A DNA stretch of 64,000 bases from Kitagawia praeruptora (lineage: Eukaryota > Streptophyta > Magnoliopsida > Apiales > Apiaceae): positions 159,592,501 to 159,656,500 of the forward strand of contig CM075351.1 of NCBI GenBank assembly GCA_037693485.1. The letters are read 5' to 3'. Below, piece by piece: positions 21,501 to 32,261 of this stretch. Under the pieces are notes generated by a model, which saw nothing but the letters and a program-made list of their open reading frames with translations, was not told the origin of the DNA and did not search any database. The translations under genes and the position numbers were made by a program. How positions within the stretch are numbered: the first letter of the stretch is position 1; every line of letters starts with the position of its first letter.

Positions 21501-24281
21501 TTCGGGAAACTGAATTTCTTCAATGAAACCAGCTTCCAAGAGCTTATCCACTTCTTGCTTAATGGCCTCTTGCCTCTCCGGAGCAAAGTTTCTCTTCTTC
21601 TGCTTTATTGTCTTCCTCTTGGGATCAACATTCAACTTATGGGTTATAAGCTGGGGGTCAATCCCTGGCATATCAGCTACTGTCCAAGCGAACACGTCGC
21701 TATTCTTTTGTAAGAATTCTATCAACTTGCCCTTCAAGGGTTCTTCCAGAGATGCTCCAATATAAGTAACTTTTCCAGGATCGTTCGGCTCTAGAGGTAT
21801 GGGAATCAGATCCTCTGCTGGCTTTCCTCTATGCTCTTCATCATCGCGGACATCCATGTCTTCAATTGGAAGGACCTGCCCCCCAACTCCATCGGCCCTC
21901 AATGCGGCCACATAGCAACTTCTTGCCATTTTCTGATCACCCTTCTGTTCTCCAACACCATTCCGTGTCGGAAACTTAATCTTCATATGATATGAAGAAG
22001 CCACAGCTTTGAATGCATGTAGTCCGGTCCTTCCAAGGATTGCATTGTAAGTTGAGGCTGCCTTAATTACCAAGAAATTCAGCATCTGAGTTGCCTCCTT
22101 AGGTTCCTGCCCAATAGTCATGGGCAACTGAATAGTCCCTTCAACGTTGGACTCTACTCCATTAAATCCGTATATAGGCATGTTTGCAGGGGTCAATTGA
22201 GAGTCGTTGTATCCCATCTTTACAAACGCATCATGAAACAAAATATCCACAGAAGCTCCATTGTCTATCAAGACTCGTTTTACTTCTGAATTTCCAATCA
22301 CAGGAGTTATGACCAGCGGGTCATCATGGGGGAACTTCACCCCTTCCAAGTCCGAATCATCGAACCCAATTACCATCTCAGTTTTAGCGCGCTTCGGGGC
22401 CTCTCCCACGATGTGCATTACCTCCCTTGCGTATGCCTTTCGAGAGTTCCGAGTTGTACCGGCCGCTGTTGGGCCTCCCCAGATCATGTTGATAACCGGC
22501 CCTCGGGGCTGCGTGCTACGGTCACGATCATTATCCCTTCTGTCATTGTTTCTCCTGTTGTAATCCCCTCTTTGGGTTCCTTGATCTCCACCCTTTGTGA
22601 AATTGTTTAGCTTTCCTTTACGGATCAAGAATTCAATCTCGTCCTTCAACTGTCGGCAATCATCCGTGTCATGTCCTACATCTCGGTGGAACCTACAGTA
22701 CTGATCCTTATTCCTCTTTGCGGGGTCTCCCCTGAGTGGCTTCGGCCATCGGAAGTCTTTATCCTTTTCAATTTCCAACAAGATTTGACTTCTAGGGGCA
22801 TTCAACCTTGCATAGTCAGAGAACCTTGGTCCCAAGTTCTTTTTTGGTGGCGAATCAGAGTCTTTGCTAGTTCGGGGATACTTGTCCTTAGCATCGTACT
22901 CCTGCCCTTGCTTACGCTTTTTTGTATCATTGTTCCCCTGGCCATTGCCTAACGTGACTTCCTTCTTCGTGCTATCCTCGGCCTTGATGTATTTAGAAGC
23001 CCTTCGTTGGAGATCAGCCATATTCTCCGGGGGATGCTTTGCCAATGATCTCTTAAAGTACAGGTCGGTGGTACCATGCTCCAAGGCTACCATTGCAACT
23101 TTATTGTCCAGATCAGTGATGTTCAGAGTTTCCTTGGTGAACCTCTTAAGATAGTCTCTCAGACTTTCGTTCTTCCCTTGTACTATATACATAAGAGATG
23201 CAGAGCTTTTCTTATGCGTTCTTCCGCTGATAAACTGACTAATGAAGGCAGCACTCAATTCCTTAAAGGAACCAATCGAGTTTGCAGGAAGCCGACTATA
23301 CCATCTTTGAGCCATGCCCGACAAAGTTTGAGGGAAAGCCCTACACTTCAAAGCGTCGCTTGCAGGCTGCAACAGCAGTGCGTTTGAGAATGTTCTAACG
23401 TGGTTGGCAGGATCACCCATTCCATCATAGGCTTTGATTGTTGGCATCTTAAACTTCTTTGAGATACGAGCATTCATCACGTCCTCAGTAAACGGAGGTG
23501 TGGGATCATCAGGGTCCCCAAGCGGCAGCAGATCCCTGGGGTTGCTTTTAGGGGTTTCCACCCTTGTAGTTCTTTCAGGTGGGACGGTAGTCCTTCTTTG
23601 CCTCCTTGGAGGCCTCTCCAGATCTATGAAGGGAATCGGTCCTGACGTGGGAGGTGGCAAAGTCTGTTTTGATCTGGCTTGCTCCCTGGCCATATCTTCC
23701 TTTAACTTTAGGATCTCGGCTTCATAAGCCTTAATCCTTTCAGCAGCTGTTGAAGGAAGTCCATCATGGATAGTTCGAGTTCTTCCCATAGGCTCTTTAC
23801 TTGCACGTCGCCTCCTCGGGGCTTCATCACGCTCGTAATCATCGCCAGAAGATGATTCATCTGAATAAGGACCAGAAAAATCGCGATAATCTCGATCTCT
23901 AATATACAGGGCATGGCCACTCGGTCCAGCTCCGTAATTGGTCATCCCATACATTGAATTGGTGCTTATGGGGAGATCCGTAGTATGGATCTGAACCCCT
24001 CGTGTAAGGTTGTTGGGATCTACAATCAGAGAAGAAATCCCCGTCTGAGGGGGGTTAGTCCCTGGAACTGTGTGGATGATCGGAGGTAGCGTACTCTCAA
24101 CATGGGTAGTCGTCCCTAGGGGTTGAGAAACTTGGTACGAAACGATAGTTCCGGATGCCGGAGGTACTTGCTCAGATGTCGGAAGTACTTGTTCAGTAAG
24201 GGGCGGAGCAGAGCTAAGAGGTAGAGCCTCGGTAGCGATTGGCTCCGTAGTGCTTGGTGGAGTTCTTCGTGTTTGAACCAT
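18558..24281 (-). CDS. Gag-Pol polyprotein, Tat-type Ty3/gypsy, intact 1907-codon frame
   Basis: A single open frame encodes the capsid-like Gag and all replication enzymes. It starts at the first ATG after the primer binding site. Visible in order: a proline- and charge-rich N-terminus; a retrotransposon gag region near residues 275-350; a degenerate CCHC-like stretch (CRFHRDVGHDTDDC) near 530; aspartic protease with DNGAS at D673; reverse transcriptase with YVDD at 1044-1047 and an RNase H domain after it; a second RNase H beginning YFDGAS at 1343, the mark of the Tat lineage; an HHCC zinc region (CDRCQKH); and an integrase core with D1691 and E1727 spaced as D35E. There is no chromodomain. 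No stop or frameshift was seen, unlike every other retroelement here. In-frame Gag and Pol without a shift is normal for this group. Confidence 0.95.
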   Translation of the reverse strand: MVQTRRTPPSTTEPIATEALPLSSAPPLTEQVLPTSEQVPPASGTIVSYQVSQPLGTTTHVESTLPPIIHTVPGTNPPQTGISSLIVDPNNLTRGVQIHTTDLPISTNSMYGMTNYGAGPSGHALYIRDRDYRDFSGPYSDESSSGDDYERDEAPRRRRASKEPMGRTRTIHDGLPSTAAERIKAYEAEILKLKEDMAREQARSKQTLPPPTSGPIPFIDLERPPRRQRRTTVPPERTTRVETPKSNPRDLLPLGDPDDPTPPFTEDVMNARISKKFKMPTIKAYDGMGDPANHVRTFSNALLLQPASDALKCRAFPQTLSGMAQRWYSRLPANSIGSFKELSAAFISQFISGRTHKKSSASLMYIVQGKNESLRDYLKRFTKETLNITDLDNKVAMVALEHGTTDLYFKRSLAKHPPENMADLQRRASKYIKAEDSTKKEVTLGNGQGNNDTKKRKQGQEYDAKDKYPRTSKDSDSPPKKNLGPRFSDYARLNAPRSQILLEIEKDKDFRWPKPLRGDPAKRNKDQYCRFHRDVGHDTDDCRQLKDEIEFLIRKGKLNNFTKGGDQGTQRGDYNRRNNDRRDNDRDRSTQPRGPVINMIWGGPTAAGTTRNSRKAYAREVMHIVGEAPKRAKTEMVIGFDDSDLEGVKFPHDDPLVITPVIGNSEVKRVLIDNGASVDILFHDAFVKMGYNDSQLTPANMPIYGFNGVESNVEGTIQLPMTIGQEPKEATQMLNFLVIKAASTYNAILGRTGLHAFKAVASSYHMKIKFPTRNGVGEQKGDQKMARSCYVAALRADGVGGQVLPIEDMDVRDDEEHRGKPAEDLIPIPLEPNDPGKVTYIGASLEEPLKGKLIEFLQKNSDVFAWTVADMPGIDPQLITHKLNVDPKRKTIKQKKRNFAPERQEAIKQEVDKLLEAGFIEEIQFPEWLANPVMVKKANGKWRMCIDFTDLNDACPKDCFPLPRIDMLIDATAGHEMLSFMDGFSGYNQIKMHKDDIPKVSFITDFGVFCYLVMAFGLKNAGATYQRLVNKIFAHLIGKTMEVYVDDMLVKSLLKADHIKHLEEAFEVLRHHKMMLNPAKCAFGVGSGKFLGLMVSKRGIEANPDKIKAILDMEPPRSIRDVQKLTGRVAALGRFISKSGDKCLPFFQTLKKVKNFEWTPESQEAFEQLKKYMAEAPLLAKPSIGETLYLYLAVSEQALSAVLIREENKVQKPIYYVSKVLHGAELNYSTIEKFALALVTASRKLRPYFQSHKIEVLTDQQLRSILHSPKVSGRLIKWAIELGEFDIAYKPRTAIKAQALADFLVECTIGNQEVGGQEIVTTPGVESKDEELVPDQKEYWVLYFDGASKTKSSGAGLVLQSPDGFTVEYALKLDFPTTNNEAEYEALIAGLGLARVMRVKNLKVCGDSRLVVSQVNGEFEAKDETMAKYLRVVKAVMTQFEECYLEHIPREENVKADALSKFASSEIENYAGSVYFQVLKAPTINSKLVAPIDVGGCWMDPIKAHLETGWLPNDALEARKLSVRALRYALIEGILYKRSFVIPYLKCLRPQEAREALEEVHEGICGQHLGGRALAHKITRLGFYWPEMLADAQDYVKKCDRCQKHAPVVRQPPERLTSISSPIPFAMWGMDILGPFPIASAQRKFLIVAIDYFTKWIEAKPLAKITTKQVSQFFWENIICRYGIPRILVTDNGTQFNNEEFRKYCEENAIELRFTSVAHPQANGQAEVANRIILDGLKKRVERSRNTWVDELLPILWAYRTTCKVTTGETPFLLAYGAEAVVPLEIMHASPRIEAFEPEANEEGMRLALDLIDEVRDEANARNAEHQKKASFYYNHRVKERFFQQGDLVLRKIEASGVGQKGKLAPNWEGPYRVKKTLGRGSYKLETLDGVEVPRTWHALNLKVYYV

Positions 24282-24295
24282 GGTTGATGTCTTTG

Positions 24296-24314
24296 TCCCA
24301 CAGACGGCGCCAAA
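24296..24314 (-). other. Primer binding site of the gypsy element
   Basis: On the minus strand the bases right after the 5' LTR read TTTGGCGCCGTCTGTGGGA. The TGGCGCC start is the form usual in Tat/Athila-type gypsy elements. The tRNA identity was not checked. The gag-pol ATG follows 15 nt after it. Confidence 0.85.
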
Positions 24315-24831
24315 TGTTGTGGAATAAAAACTAGGTTTAAATTATTACGGCTAGGGTTTGTGTATTTAATGCTAGGGTTCGTGAGCTTCGTGCTTTAATG
24401 GCTGCTTCTGCGTTCGAGACTTAAACGGTCCTCACAGAATGCCTACGTATCTCTGTATTAAGAGAATCAAGCCAATAAAACGTAGTTCTAGGTTGAGGGG
24501 TCTGACCCTTTATATAGGCTGAGAAGCCTCAGAATTAGGGTAGGGTTAGGAGACTTGGTGGGCAAGTCAGCTTTGAGGAAGGTTCTAGACTCCTTCCTTG
24601 TAGGAGTCTGTTTCCTTGTATGATTGTGTGGCTTGGAGGCTACTTTTCGTAAGGATAACGTCCTTATCTGACTTGTATCTCCCAGCTGTTAATTACCTCT
24701 AAATATTAATTACGAAATTAATATTATAATTGGAGTTTGGGCCCACCTGGTGGGCTCCACGTTTGGACCATTCTAGGTCTAATTAATGCCACATTAAATG
24801 TGTCCTTAGGGCTTACTTTTAGCCCATATCA
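24315..24831 (-). repeat. Gypsy 5' LTR
   Basis: 517 bp, next to the primer binding site and the gag start. The right flank begins ATATATATATAGG, matching the AT repeat left of the 3' LTR, so the 5-bp target duplication is ATATA within a microsatellite. Confidence 0.92.
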
Positions 24832-24880
24832 ATATATATATAGGCAAGTGCTCAAAAGAGAATTTATTTTTTGAAGAAAA

Positions 24881-24916
<36 letters not shown>

Positions 24917-24943
24917 TCTCTCATTTTCTAAAATATCACAGAA

Positions 24944-24993
<50 letters not shown>

Positions 24994-25453
24994 CAAATCA
25001 CATTATTTAAAATTTTAAACCTATAAAATTCATGTCTTTAAAATTTCAATTAAAATTAACAAAATTTTATATAATATTAAAAGCTGTCCGTGCATCGCAC
25101 AGGTTTTAAGGTACTCAAGTATGAAAAGCTGGATCACAAAATGATATTAGTACATCACTGTGAAATTATTTTCTTCTAATCAACATAAAAAAAGGATTTC
25201 TTTCCTACTTATATATGATATCGATTCCCGACAAAATAAAAATAAAAATATATGATATCGATACAGTTCATTTTGAATAAAAAAATCGAACAAATTAATT
25301 TTTCCGTAATTTTAAGAGTTCATTTAAAATTAAAATCTTCCGCACGTATGTACATGCACAATGATTGAAGAAAAAGAAGGAAAATAGTGGAACACATCAA
25401 ATAACTAAAAGTTTTTAAATTAAGGTTGATAGACTTATTTTTAGAATGAAAAG
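24832..25453. other. AT microsatellites and AT-rich flank
   Basis: Three long (AT)n tracts, then AT-rich sequence without coding frames. The stretch at about 24905-24955 (AAATCTCTCATTTTCTAAAA) repeats sequence found left of the gypsy LTR near 4070 and 14100, so the insertion site itself contained a local duplication. A TCCGTGCATCGCACAGG word at 25087 resembles the one near 2521. Confidence 0.6.
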
Positions 25454-25883
25454 TGTTGGATATTTTAGTGTAATTGGATTGGCTAGTTGATCAATGTAAT
25501 CGTAATGTTACATCGAACAAGTCGGGAGAATGCGGAGTGCATGCTCTGTCCGAGTTCGTTATGATTTCAGAATTATTGCTTATGAGACATGTCTATTGGT
25601 ATCAAACACATCTGTTAGAATGAGATGTGTCTATTGGGAAAAGACACATCTTGAGGTGTGTCTATTGGCAAAAGACACATCTGTTGACATCTATAAATAG
25701 GTGTGACATTGATCATTTTCAGTACTGGTTCATTTTGAAATACACAGCAAAATACATTCTCTCTTCTTGCAGAATTTTTGATTTTATCCGACTGAATTAT
25801 TTGGGTGAACCACAAATAACTTCAATCTGAAAGTGTTCACACGACTTCAGAAAAATCTAAGTAATCACCCATATTCCCCAATA
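25454..25883 (+). repeat. Copia 1 5' LTR
   Basis: Starts TGTTGGATATT. It has a TATA box (TATAAATAG) at 25692-25700 and repeated GACACATCT/AGATGTGTC words at 25590-25685. It differs from the 3' LTR at about eight positions. The right end could be 25880 (..CCCCA) if TG..CA ends are required. Confidence 0.85.
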
Positions 25884-25904
25884 AAGATTAAAGTTATCTA
25901 TTTT

Positions 25905-26645
25905 ATGAAGATGGCGAACTCAGAATCTGCAAAAGACATGACAAGCAAGTTTGCAAAGTTGGACAAGTTTGAGGGTCAGGATTTTAGAAGATGGCAAAAG
26001 AAGATGCATTCTCTATTGACGACGCTGAAGGTTGTATATGTTTTGAGTACCCCCATTCCAGAAGTGGTTGAGGATGAAACCGCTGAACAAACAAGGAGGC
26101 GTTGCAAATGGGAAAACGCTGATTACATCTGCCGCGGTCACATCTTAAACGGTATGTCTGATTCCCTTTTCGATGTATATCAAAATGTTGAGTCAGTGAA
26201 AGAATTGTGGGATTCTCTTGAATCCAAGTACATGGCAGAAGACGCTTCTAGTAAGAAGTTTCTGGTCAGTAATTTTATGAATTATAAAATGGTCGATTCT
26301 AGACCGGTGATGGAACAATACAATGAATTGTTAAGGATTCTGGGTCAGTTTACCCAACACAATCTGAAGATGGATGAATCTATCTCAGTTTATGGTGTTA
26401 TAGACAAACTACCACCATCATGGAAGGATTTTAAACACTCCTTGAAACATAACAAAGAGGATATGACTCTGGTTCAACTTGGAAGTCACTTTAGAATTGA
26501 AGAGGCTTTGAGGACTCAAGAAATTGAGAATAATCCTAAGGGCAAGAACCAAGTCGGTAACTCTTCTGTGAATATGGTTGAAGATGGTGGATCTTCTAAG
26601 AATTCTAAGTATGGCAAGGGTGATAAACGAAAGTTTAAAGGAAAC
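25905..26645 (+). pseudogene. Copia 1 Gag, first piece of the split polyprotein
   Basis: The probable start is the ATG at 25905 or 25911, just past the LTR. The earlier in-frame ATG at 25833 lies inside the LTR. The piece has a UBN2/DUF4219-type Gag fold, with a conserved KLDKFEGQDFRRWQKKM stretch near the N-terminus and LWDSLESKY further on. It packages the element RNA in related elements. It is broken at 26645 by the solo LTR, immediately before the zinc knuckle. No stop lies in the piece itself. Confidence 0.85.
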
Positions 26646-29600
26646 TGTAACACCCCCAGATCCGGGGTCCGGGATCGGGTCGTTACGGTCTTATTTTCCA
26701 TGATTGATACTTTACTTAAGTCTACAATAAATAAATCACATGCTGTGACCCCACAATAATATCCACTCACACACACACAGTTATAGTCCCAGAGATGAAA
26801 TTGAAATAATTCTCACATTACGGGCTTACGAATAAAAGTTATTACAAGCCAAAAGGATAACATCATAAGTTTAAGAGTTTTGCCATTGATTAATCATTAT
26901 TGATACATATAATTAGACTGGTAAACCAAAGGCTGCTGATCTATGCTACCTCAGCAATGGCAGCGATGATATCAGCGGGTAGTCCTGTGGGTCGGGTAAC
27001 CTGCTTGCGCCGAGTGCGCCTGACGCGAGCCATGTGACCTAGCTGTTGTTGTGACATAATAAATAAGCAAGGGTGAGCAATAGCCCACCAACAATATATA
27101 ACTGTGCAGTAATATATAAGACAGTTCAAAGATATGTTTCGAAATCATATGCCATGCATTTGTGAAAATAGTGCCAGTTTAATATAAAGGATGAAGTTAC
27201 AAGGTAACTCAACAGATATATATTTCGTAGAAGCATATGCTATGCCAAAATAAGCAGGATAGCATCATTTTTATAAAAGATAGGAACTTGCAAGAAAGAT
27301 ATTGCTATTCCAGTTTGAAATACTTTTCAACTCTGCCAACCATGATGATGTTGTAGAAAATTTCCAACATTGAGTGATGAACTAATACTGGAGTTTGACG
27401 CGCCAGGAGACATAGCATTTACACGATGATCAGTCGCATGTTATGCTCCCCACCTCTTGTTTACTACATGTAGAAGGAAGCACCGACGGATTTACTTGTC
27501 TACCGCCCTCTGGAACCCCCTCGGCCAACGGTTGGGCCATTTGCTGGACCGGCGCCACTGGGTCACTTACGCATCTCCTAGTTCATTTCACATCCATAAC
27601 TTTGAAACGTAAAGTTCGTCCCCCTTTCCCCAAGTATAATACTTGTTGATAAGACTCCACAAAGTAGTCGTATCTAATTGGAAAGGAAAATTCACCAATA
27701 TTTCCCAAGCTACCGCTTGTTAATGGATACCAACTTGTTCCAACATTCTTACCCCTCGAATAATGAGTGGGTATACACAATTCCATGAATAATAGCAACC
27801 AAGTTGCGAGTGAAACGAATAATTTATGACCGGGCAGTCACAAGATAAATAACATTCCTCAAGTAAGGTTCCCTTATAATAGAATCGAAGGAAGAATGGA
27901 ATTACTGAGAACCTTCCTTGATAATATAATAATAAAATAAGACTCTGTCATAATTTAAATAATGTTCGAAGGTCGATGATACTATGCGAATGAAGTAAAT
28001 CATTTTTGAAACGAGTTAGAAGAATCAAATAAATATTCCAAGAATATTTATTAGTCGCAGATATTGAAAAAGGGTTGCTTGGAATAATCTTTGAGTAAAT
28101 ACTCTGAATAATATTCATTGCACAAATAATGAATATTCAAATTAATAATAATATTTGTTGATGAAATAATCCTCAAACGGATAATTGAAATAATATTCAT
28201 TGAATCAATAATGAATATTATATTTAAGAATGATACTTATTGATAAAATAATGATCAACTAAATAATTGAGACAATATTCATTGAACAACCAATGAATAT
28301 TCACTTATTAATATTTATAGAAGAAATGATTATCGAATGAATATTTGAAATTATGTTCAACAATTGAATCGACTTTAAACGAATGTCGAAGATAATATTT
28401 ATCGCCTCAAGGGAATATTTGAAATAATATTTATCGAATGTCTGGAGTTCGAATCAATGTTCAACTAATGTTTATAAAATAAATAGGGATTGAATGAATA
28501 TTCGGAATAATATTCATTTAAATAAATAAGGCCCGAATGAATATTAAAATAATATTCATTAAATAGATAAACTCGAATGAATATTCAAAATAATATTTAT
28601 CGAAGAAATAAGAATGAACATTCCCTGAGTAAATAACTTAGCTGAGAGTTCGAAATAATATTCGAATATTAAATCGACCTTAGATGATTATTAAAGATAA
28701 TGTTCATCGAGTAAATAAATATCTGATGAATAATCCGAATAATACTTACAAAATAATCTCAAAGGATATTCCAATATTATTCGCCAAATAATAACTGGAA
28801 AATATTTACTTAAATATTTTTCTCCGAGAATAATATTAATATATCAAGAAATAACGACTCCCGGTCTATAACCAAAGAATGAGATTCAACTACCCTTCGC
28901 TTAAGGGTTTTAGAAATTTCCGGCTTATAACTGATATAATAGCTATCTAGCTCATAAGCCAACAACAATTCAGGGAACAAGTATAACAATATGACTTTAA
29001 AAGTAGGCATGCATGCTATGGCATATGTACTGTAACAAAAAAAACATATTTATATTCACAACAACAGCCTTAAAGAAGGATTTGAAACTTGCCTGGAAAG
29101 CGAGTGCGGGTAAGGGTGGTGGTAGCGTGTCTCGGGTCAGCCTGACGATCTATAAATAGCCAAGGCATTCGGGATTAATCACTTAATACTTTACAAGATT
29201 AAATATAGACTTCACTTAAGTCGAAACATGTTTTCGAATTATCTCGTTATACACCTCTTAGTGTAACTCTTTTTATCACCGATGCGGTTCGACATACGTT
29301 TGCTATTATGACCCGTCATTGTACCCACACTTAATACGTACTTAAGCCATGTAAGTTTTAATATCAATCATTTACGAATCAAGATTGTACTACGAGTTTT
29401 ATCGTCCGTTTTCTAAGTTATTAACCAAAGTCATAATCAAGCATGCTTCTAGGGGTTCGTTCGCGTTTAACCTTGATTCGAACATTTTTATAAAATCGTA
29501 AAACGATCCTTTTAATGCAATATTTTCTCTCACACCTTCCTTATCATCTCTAGTATTTAATTACGATGGTTCGCTACTGCATTACCGAATTTATACAGGT

Positions 29601-31314
29601 TCAATTCCGATTACGAACTGGTGCTCTCGTTTACGAACCACTTATCTTAATTCGACCATAACTCCTAAACCGTATATCCATTTCACTCGATCTTTATATC
29701 AAAACGAAGCTCGTAACATGAACTAACTAAACATAGCAAAATCCGGGACTGGACAGTAAGGTAATGCTACTGCTATTCACGGTTTCTTAAGGTTAACTAC
29801 AATCGGGCATTACGACGGCTATGTTTACATGATTTCCAAATTTCCAACCATCCAATAATCATAGTTTCCACTCCAAACAACATACACATGTTATTCAACC
29901 ATGAACTAAGACCAAGCAATGTCTTTCCGTTCATCTAAACTAATTTAACAATTATCAAAGCCCAAACATAAACTTAATGTCTTAAACATGCATATAACTA
30001 TAAAACTCCATGAAAACTCATGTTTCATCCAAGGGTTTCAAGTGTTATACCTTTGTTTGAAGCTTGATAGTGCTAATATACTCTTACAACTCCTAAACCT
30101 TGCTTAAACTATCCTTTGGAAGCCATAAACTAAAGATCAAAATCAAAACAAGAATGTTAGTTACTATTCATCATCACTTTCATAATTCTTTTGAAAATGA
30201 AAAACTCAAAGGATGATGCTAAGGTTTTGGGTTTACCTTCTACTAGTCTCAAGCTTGATTTTAAGCTATAGGTTGAAGTGAATGGATGGTGGCAAGCTCT
30301 CCCCCCCCTTTTTTTTTCTTCTTGGCCGAGAGCAAGGATGGAGAGAAATGGTGGTGGTGGTTTGTTTTGTTTTGGTGATTTATGGCTAATACATGTATCA
30401 CCCTTGCATATATAATGGATGCATCTCTTTTAATGTGTTGTTGGCAATCCAATGGTGCCACTTGTTGCTTCCTCATTGGGCCAAGTGTTGGCACTACAAC
30501 AAACAACTCCATTTTTGCAAGAATGCAATTACACCACTCATCTTGTAGTTGACTTATAAGGATGTTACTTTGGTTTCTCCTTTTCCCACCAATTGCACTT
30601 GTTTGTCTCTTGGTTATTTATTTGTTCCTTTGTCCGGGTATTACTCAATTTCCTTGTTCAGTCGGAGGAGTATCTCAAGGATTTCTAGTTAGGGATTTAC
30701 TGGAAACTTTCTTGATAACTTTACTAATATTCTCAATACTCATTTGTAACCTTTGTATTTAAATCCCTTAAATCTCAATAGTAAATTCTTAAATCCTTTA
30801 AGGTCTCGGGAAATCTCAGAGGAAATAAAAGTGCTATTTTTTTGATTCCGATATCATTTACATACACTTATTTCATCCACTGATTATTAATACGAACTCG
30901 GAAATCCATTTAGACTGCTTCTATATAGCGTCGTCTAATAATATTCCAATTTCTACCAAAACACTATTCATAACTCATTTTCTACTTAATTCCTATAATT
31001 AGGAAAATGAACCTGGTTTACTCTCGGGTGTTCCTTAACCTTTTTACGGAACCGCTGGACTAATAACAGATATTGATTTGGATGACACAAGAATGATCTC
31101 TCTTGGAATAATATAACTTATAACCCTAGAAGATATATCATTCTTATCTATGCTATCAACCAGAAGCATTCTTCATGACATATAAATATTTGAATTTAAA
31201 TCCATCCCATTCATTTAATAGACATTCGATACATTGTAGTCATAACCACCATTCACTCCTTATATTATTACATAAGAAAAAGTTTTAATTCTACCAAAAA
31301 TCTGGGTCCTTACA
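26646..31314 (-). mobile_element. Giant solo LTR, reverse orientation, in copia 1 gag
   Basis: 4669 bp, flanked by a perfect GAAAC target duplication (26641-26645 and 31315-31319). On the minus strand it begins TGTAAGGACCCAGATTTTT and ends GGGGGTGTTACA. Its content matches the reverse complement of parts of 55619-62264, for example 27430-27790 against 60390-60730. There is no internal coding region, so it is a solo LTR left by LTR-LTR recombination. Interior frames are short and have no motifs. The C8T9 run near 30301 and the AT-rich 27900-28850 stretch are low complexity. Confidence 0.88.
28110..28650. repeat. Array of GAATATT/AATATTC palindromes in the reverse solo LTR
   Basis: About eight palindromic modules such as AATATTCATTG..AATGAATATT recur every 40-70 bp. 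The same kind of array occurs at 59740-60080 in the other giant LTR, so it belongs to the LTR family. Confidence 0.65.
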
Positions 31315-31319
31315 GAAAC

Positions 31320-32261
31320 AACAACAATTCTTCCAACAAAAGGCCTAAGATGGCATGTTGGAAGTGTGGCAAACCTGGACATTTCAAGAAGGATTGTCGG
31401 GTTGGTAAAGGTAAGCAAGAAAAGCAAAATGATGGTCCAAGTGGATCCAAGGATCCAGAAAAGCAACAAGGTCAGATTTTAGTACAAAATTATAATTCTG
31501 GTCAGAATTATGTATCACTAATATCTGAGGCATTTTATGTGCAGGATGACAATGTTACTTGGTGGATTGATTCAGGAGCAACGAGTCATGTATGCAAAGA
31601 TCTTCGCTGGTTCATAGACTTTCAACCAATCGAAGATGGATCTATCTTAAAGATGGGAAATGTTGCAACTGAACCGATCAAAGGACTAGGAAATGTCAAG
31701 ATAGTTTTTACTTCTGGCAAATGTATATTGTTAAATAAAGTGTTGTATGTTCCTGGGATTCGTAAGAATCTCTTGTCTGGTGTTGTATTGAACAATTGTG
31801 GATATAAACAAGTTTATGAAAGTGACAAATATATATTGTCAAAACATGGCTCTTTTGTTGGCTTTGGCTATTTGTGCAATGGTATGTTTATGTTGAATGT
31901 GAATACTCCATTTATTGATGAATCTGCTTGCATGGCTTCTACTAGTACTAGAAATAATTTGAATAAACCAGAATTATGGCATGCTAGACTAGGACATGTA
32001 CATTACAAAAGAATAAAGGATATGTCAAAAATGAGTCTCATACCTGCTATTGATTTAGACAATGAAATATGCAAAACATGCATGTTAACAAAGATAACAA
32101 CAAAGCCCTTGAAGGAGGTCAATAGGGTGTCTGATGTTTTAGAATTAATACATAGTGATTTGTGTGATTTCCATTCTACACCATCATTAGGAAATAAAAA
32201 GTATGTAGTTGCTTTTATTGATGATACTACTAGATATTGCTATGTATATTTATTGCATGCT
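31320..32261 (+). pseudogene. Copia 1 zinc knuckle, protease and first half of integrase
   Basis: Continues the gag frame exactly across the solo LTR. It has a CCHC zinc knuckle (CWKCGKPGHFKKDC), an aspartic protease with DSGATSHV, an integrase zinc region (HARLGH..CKTC) and the start of the integrase core with HSDLC. It stops at 32261 in the integrase core, where the second giant LTR is inserted. There is no internal stop. Confidence 0.88.

Larger units (their letters stand above)
12341..22317. repeat. 10-kb tandem duplication, copy B
   Basis: Second copy of 2312-12289. Unlike copy A it runs on without a break into the rest of gag, the primer binding site and the right-hand LTR. Copy B is therefore joined to the intact 5' half of the gypsy element and copy A is the truncated one. 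Confidence 0.92.
14154..24831 (-). mobile_element. Complete Tat-type Ty3/gypsy LTR retrotransposon
   Basis: A 10.7-kb element on the minus strand. The LTRs at 24315-24831 (5') and 14154-14670 (3') are 517 bp each and appear identical. The primer binding site is next to the 5' LTR and a GGGGGG polypurine tract is next to the 3' LTR. One uninterrupted gag-pol frame encodes protease, RT, two RNase H regions and integrase in the gypsy order. The second, YFDGAS-type RNase H places it in the Tat group. It inserted into an AT microsatellite with ATATA on both sides. An extra spliced gene lies antisense between pol and the 3' LTR. All visible parts look intact. Confidence 0.92.

Noticed and set aside
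25833..25904. Upstream ATG of the copia 1 gag frame
   Set aside because: It lies within the LTR; the start at 25905 or 25911 gives the usual Gag N-terminus.
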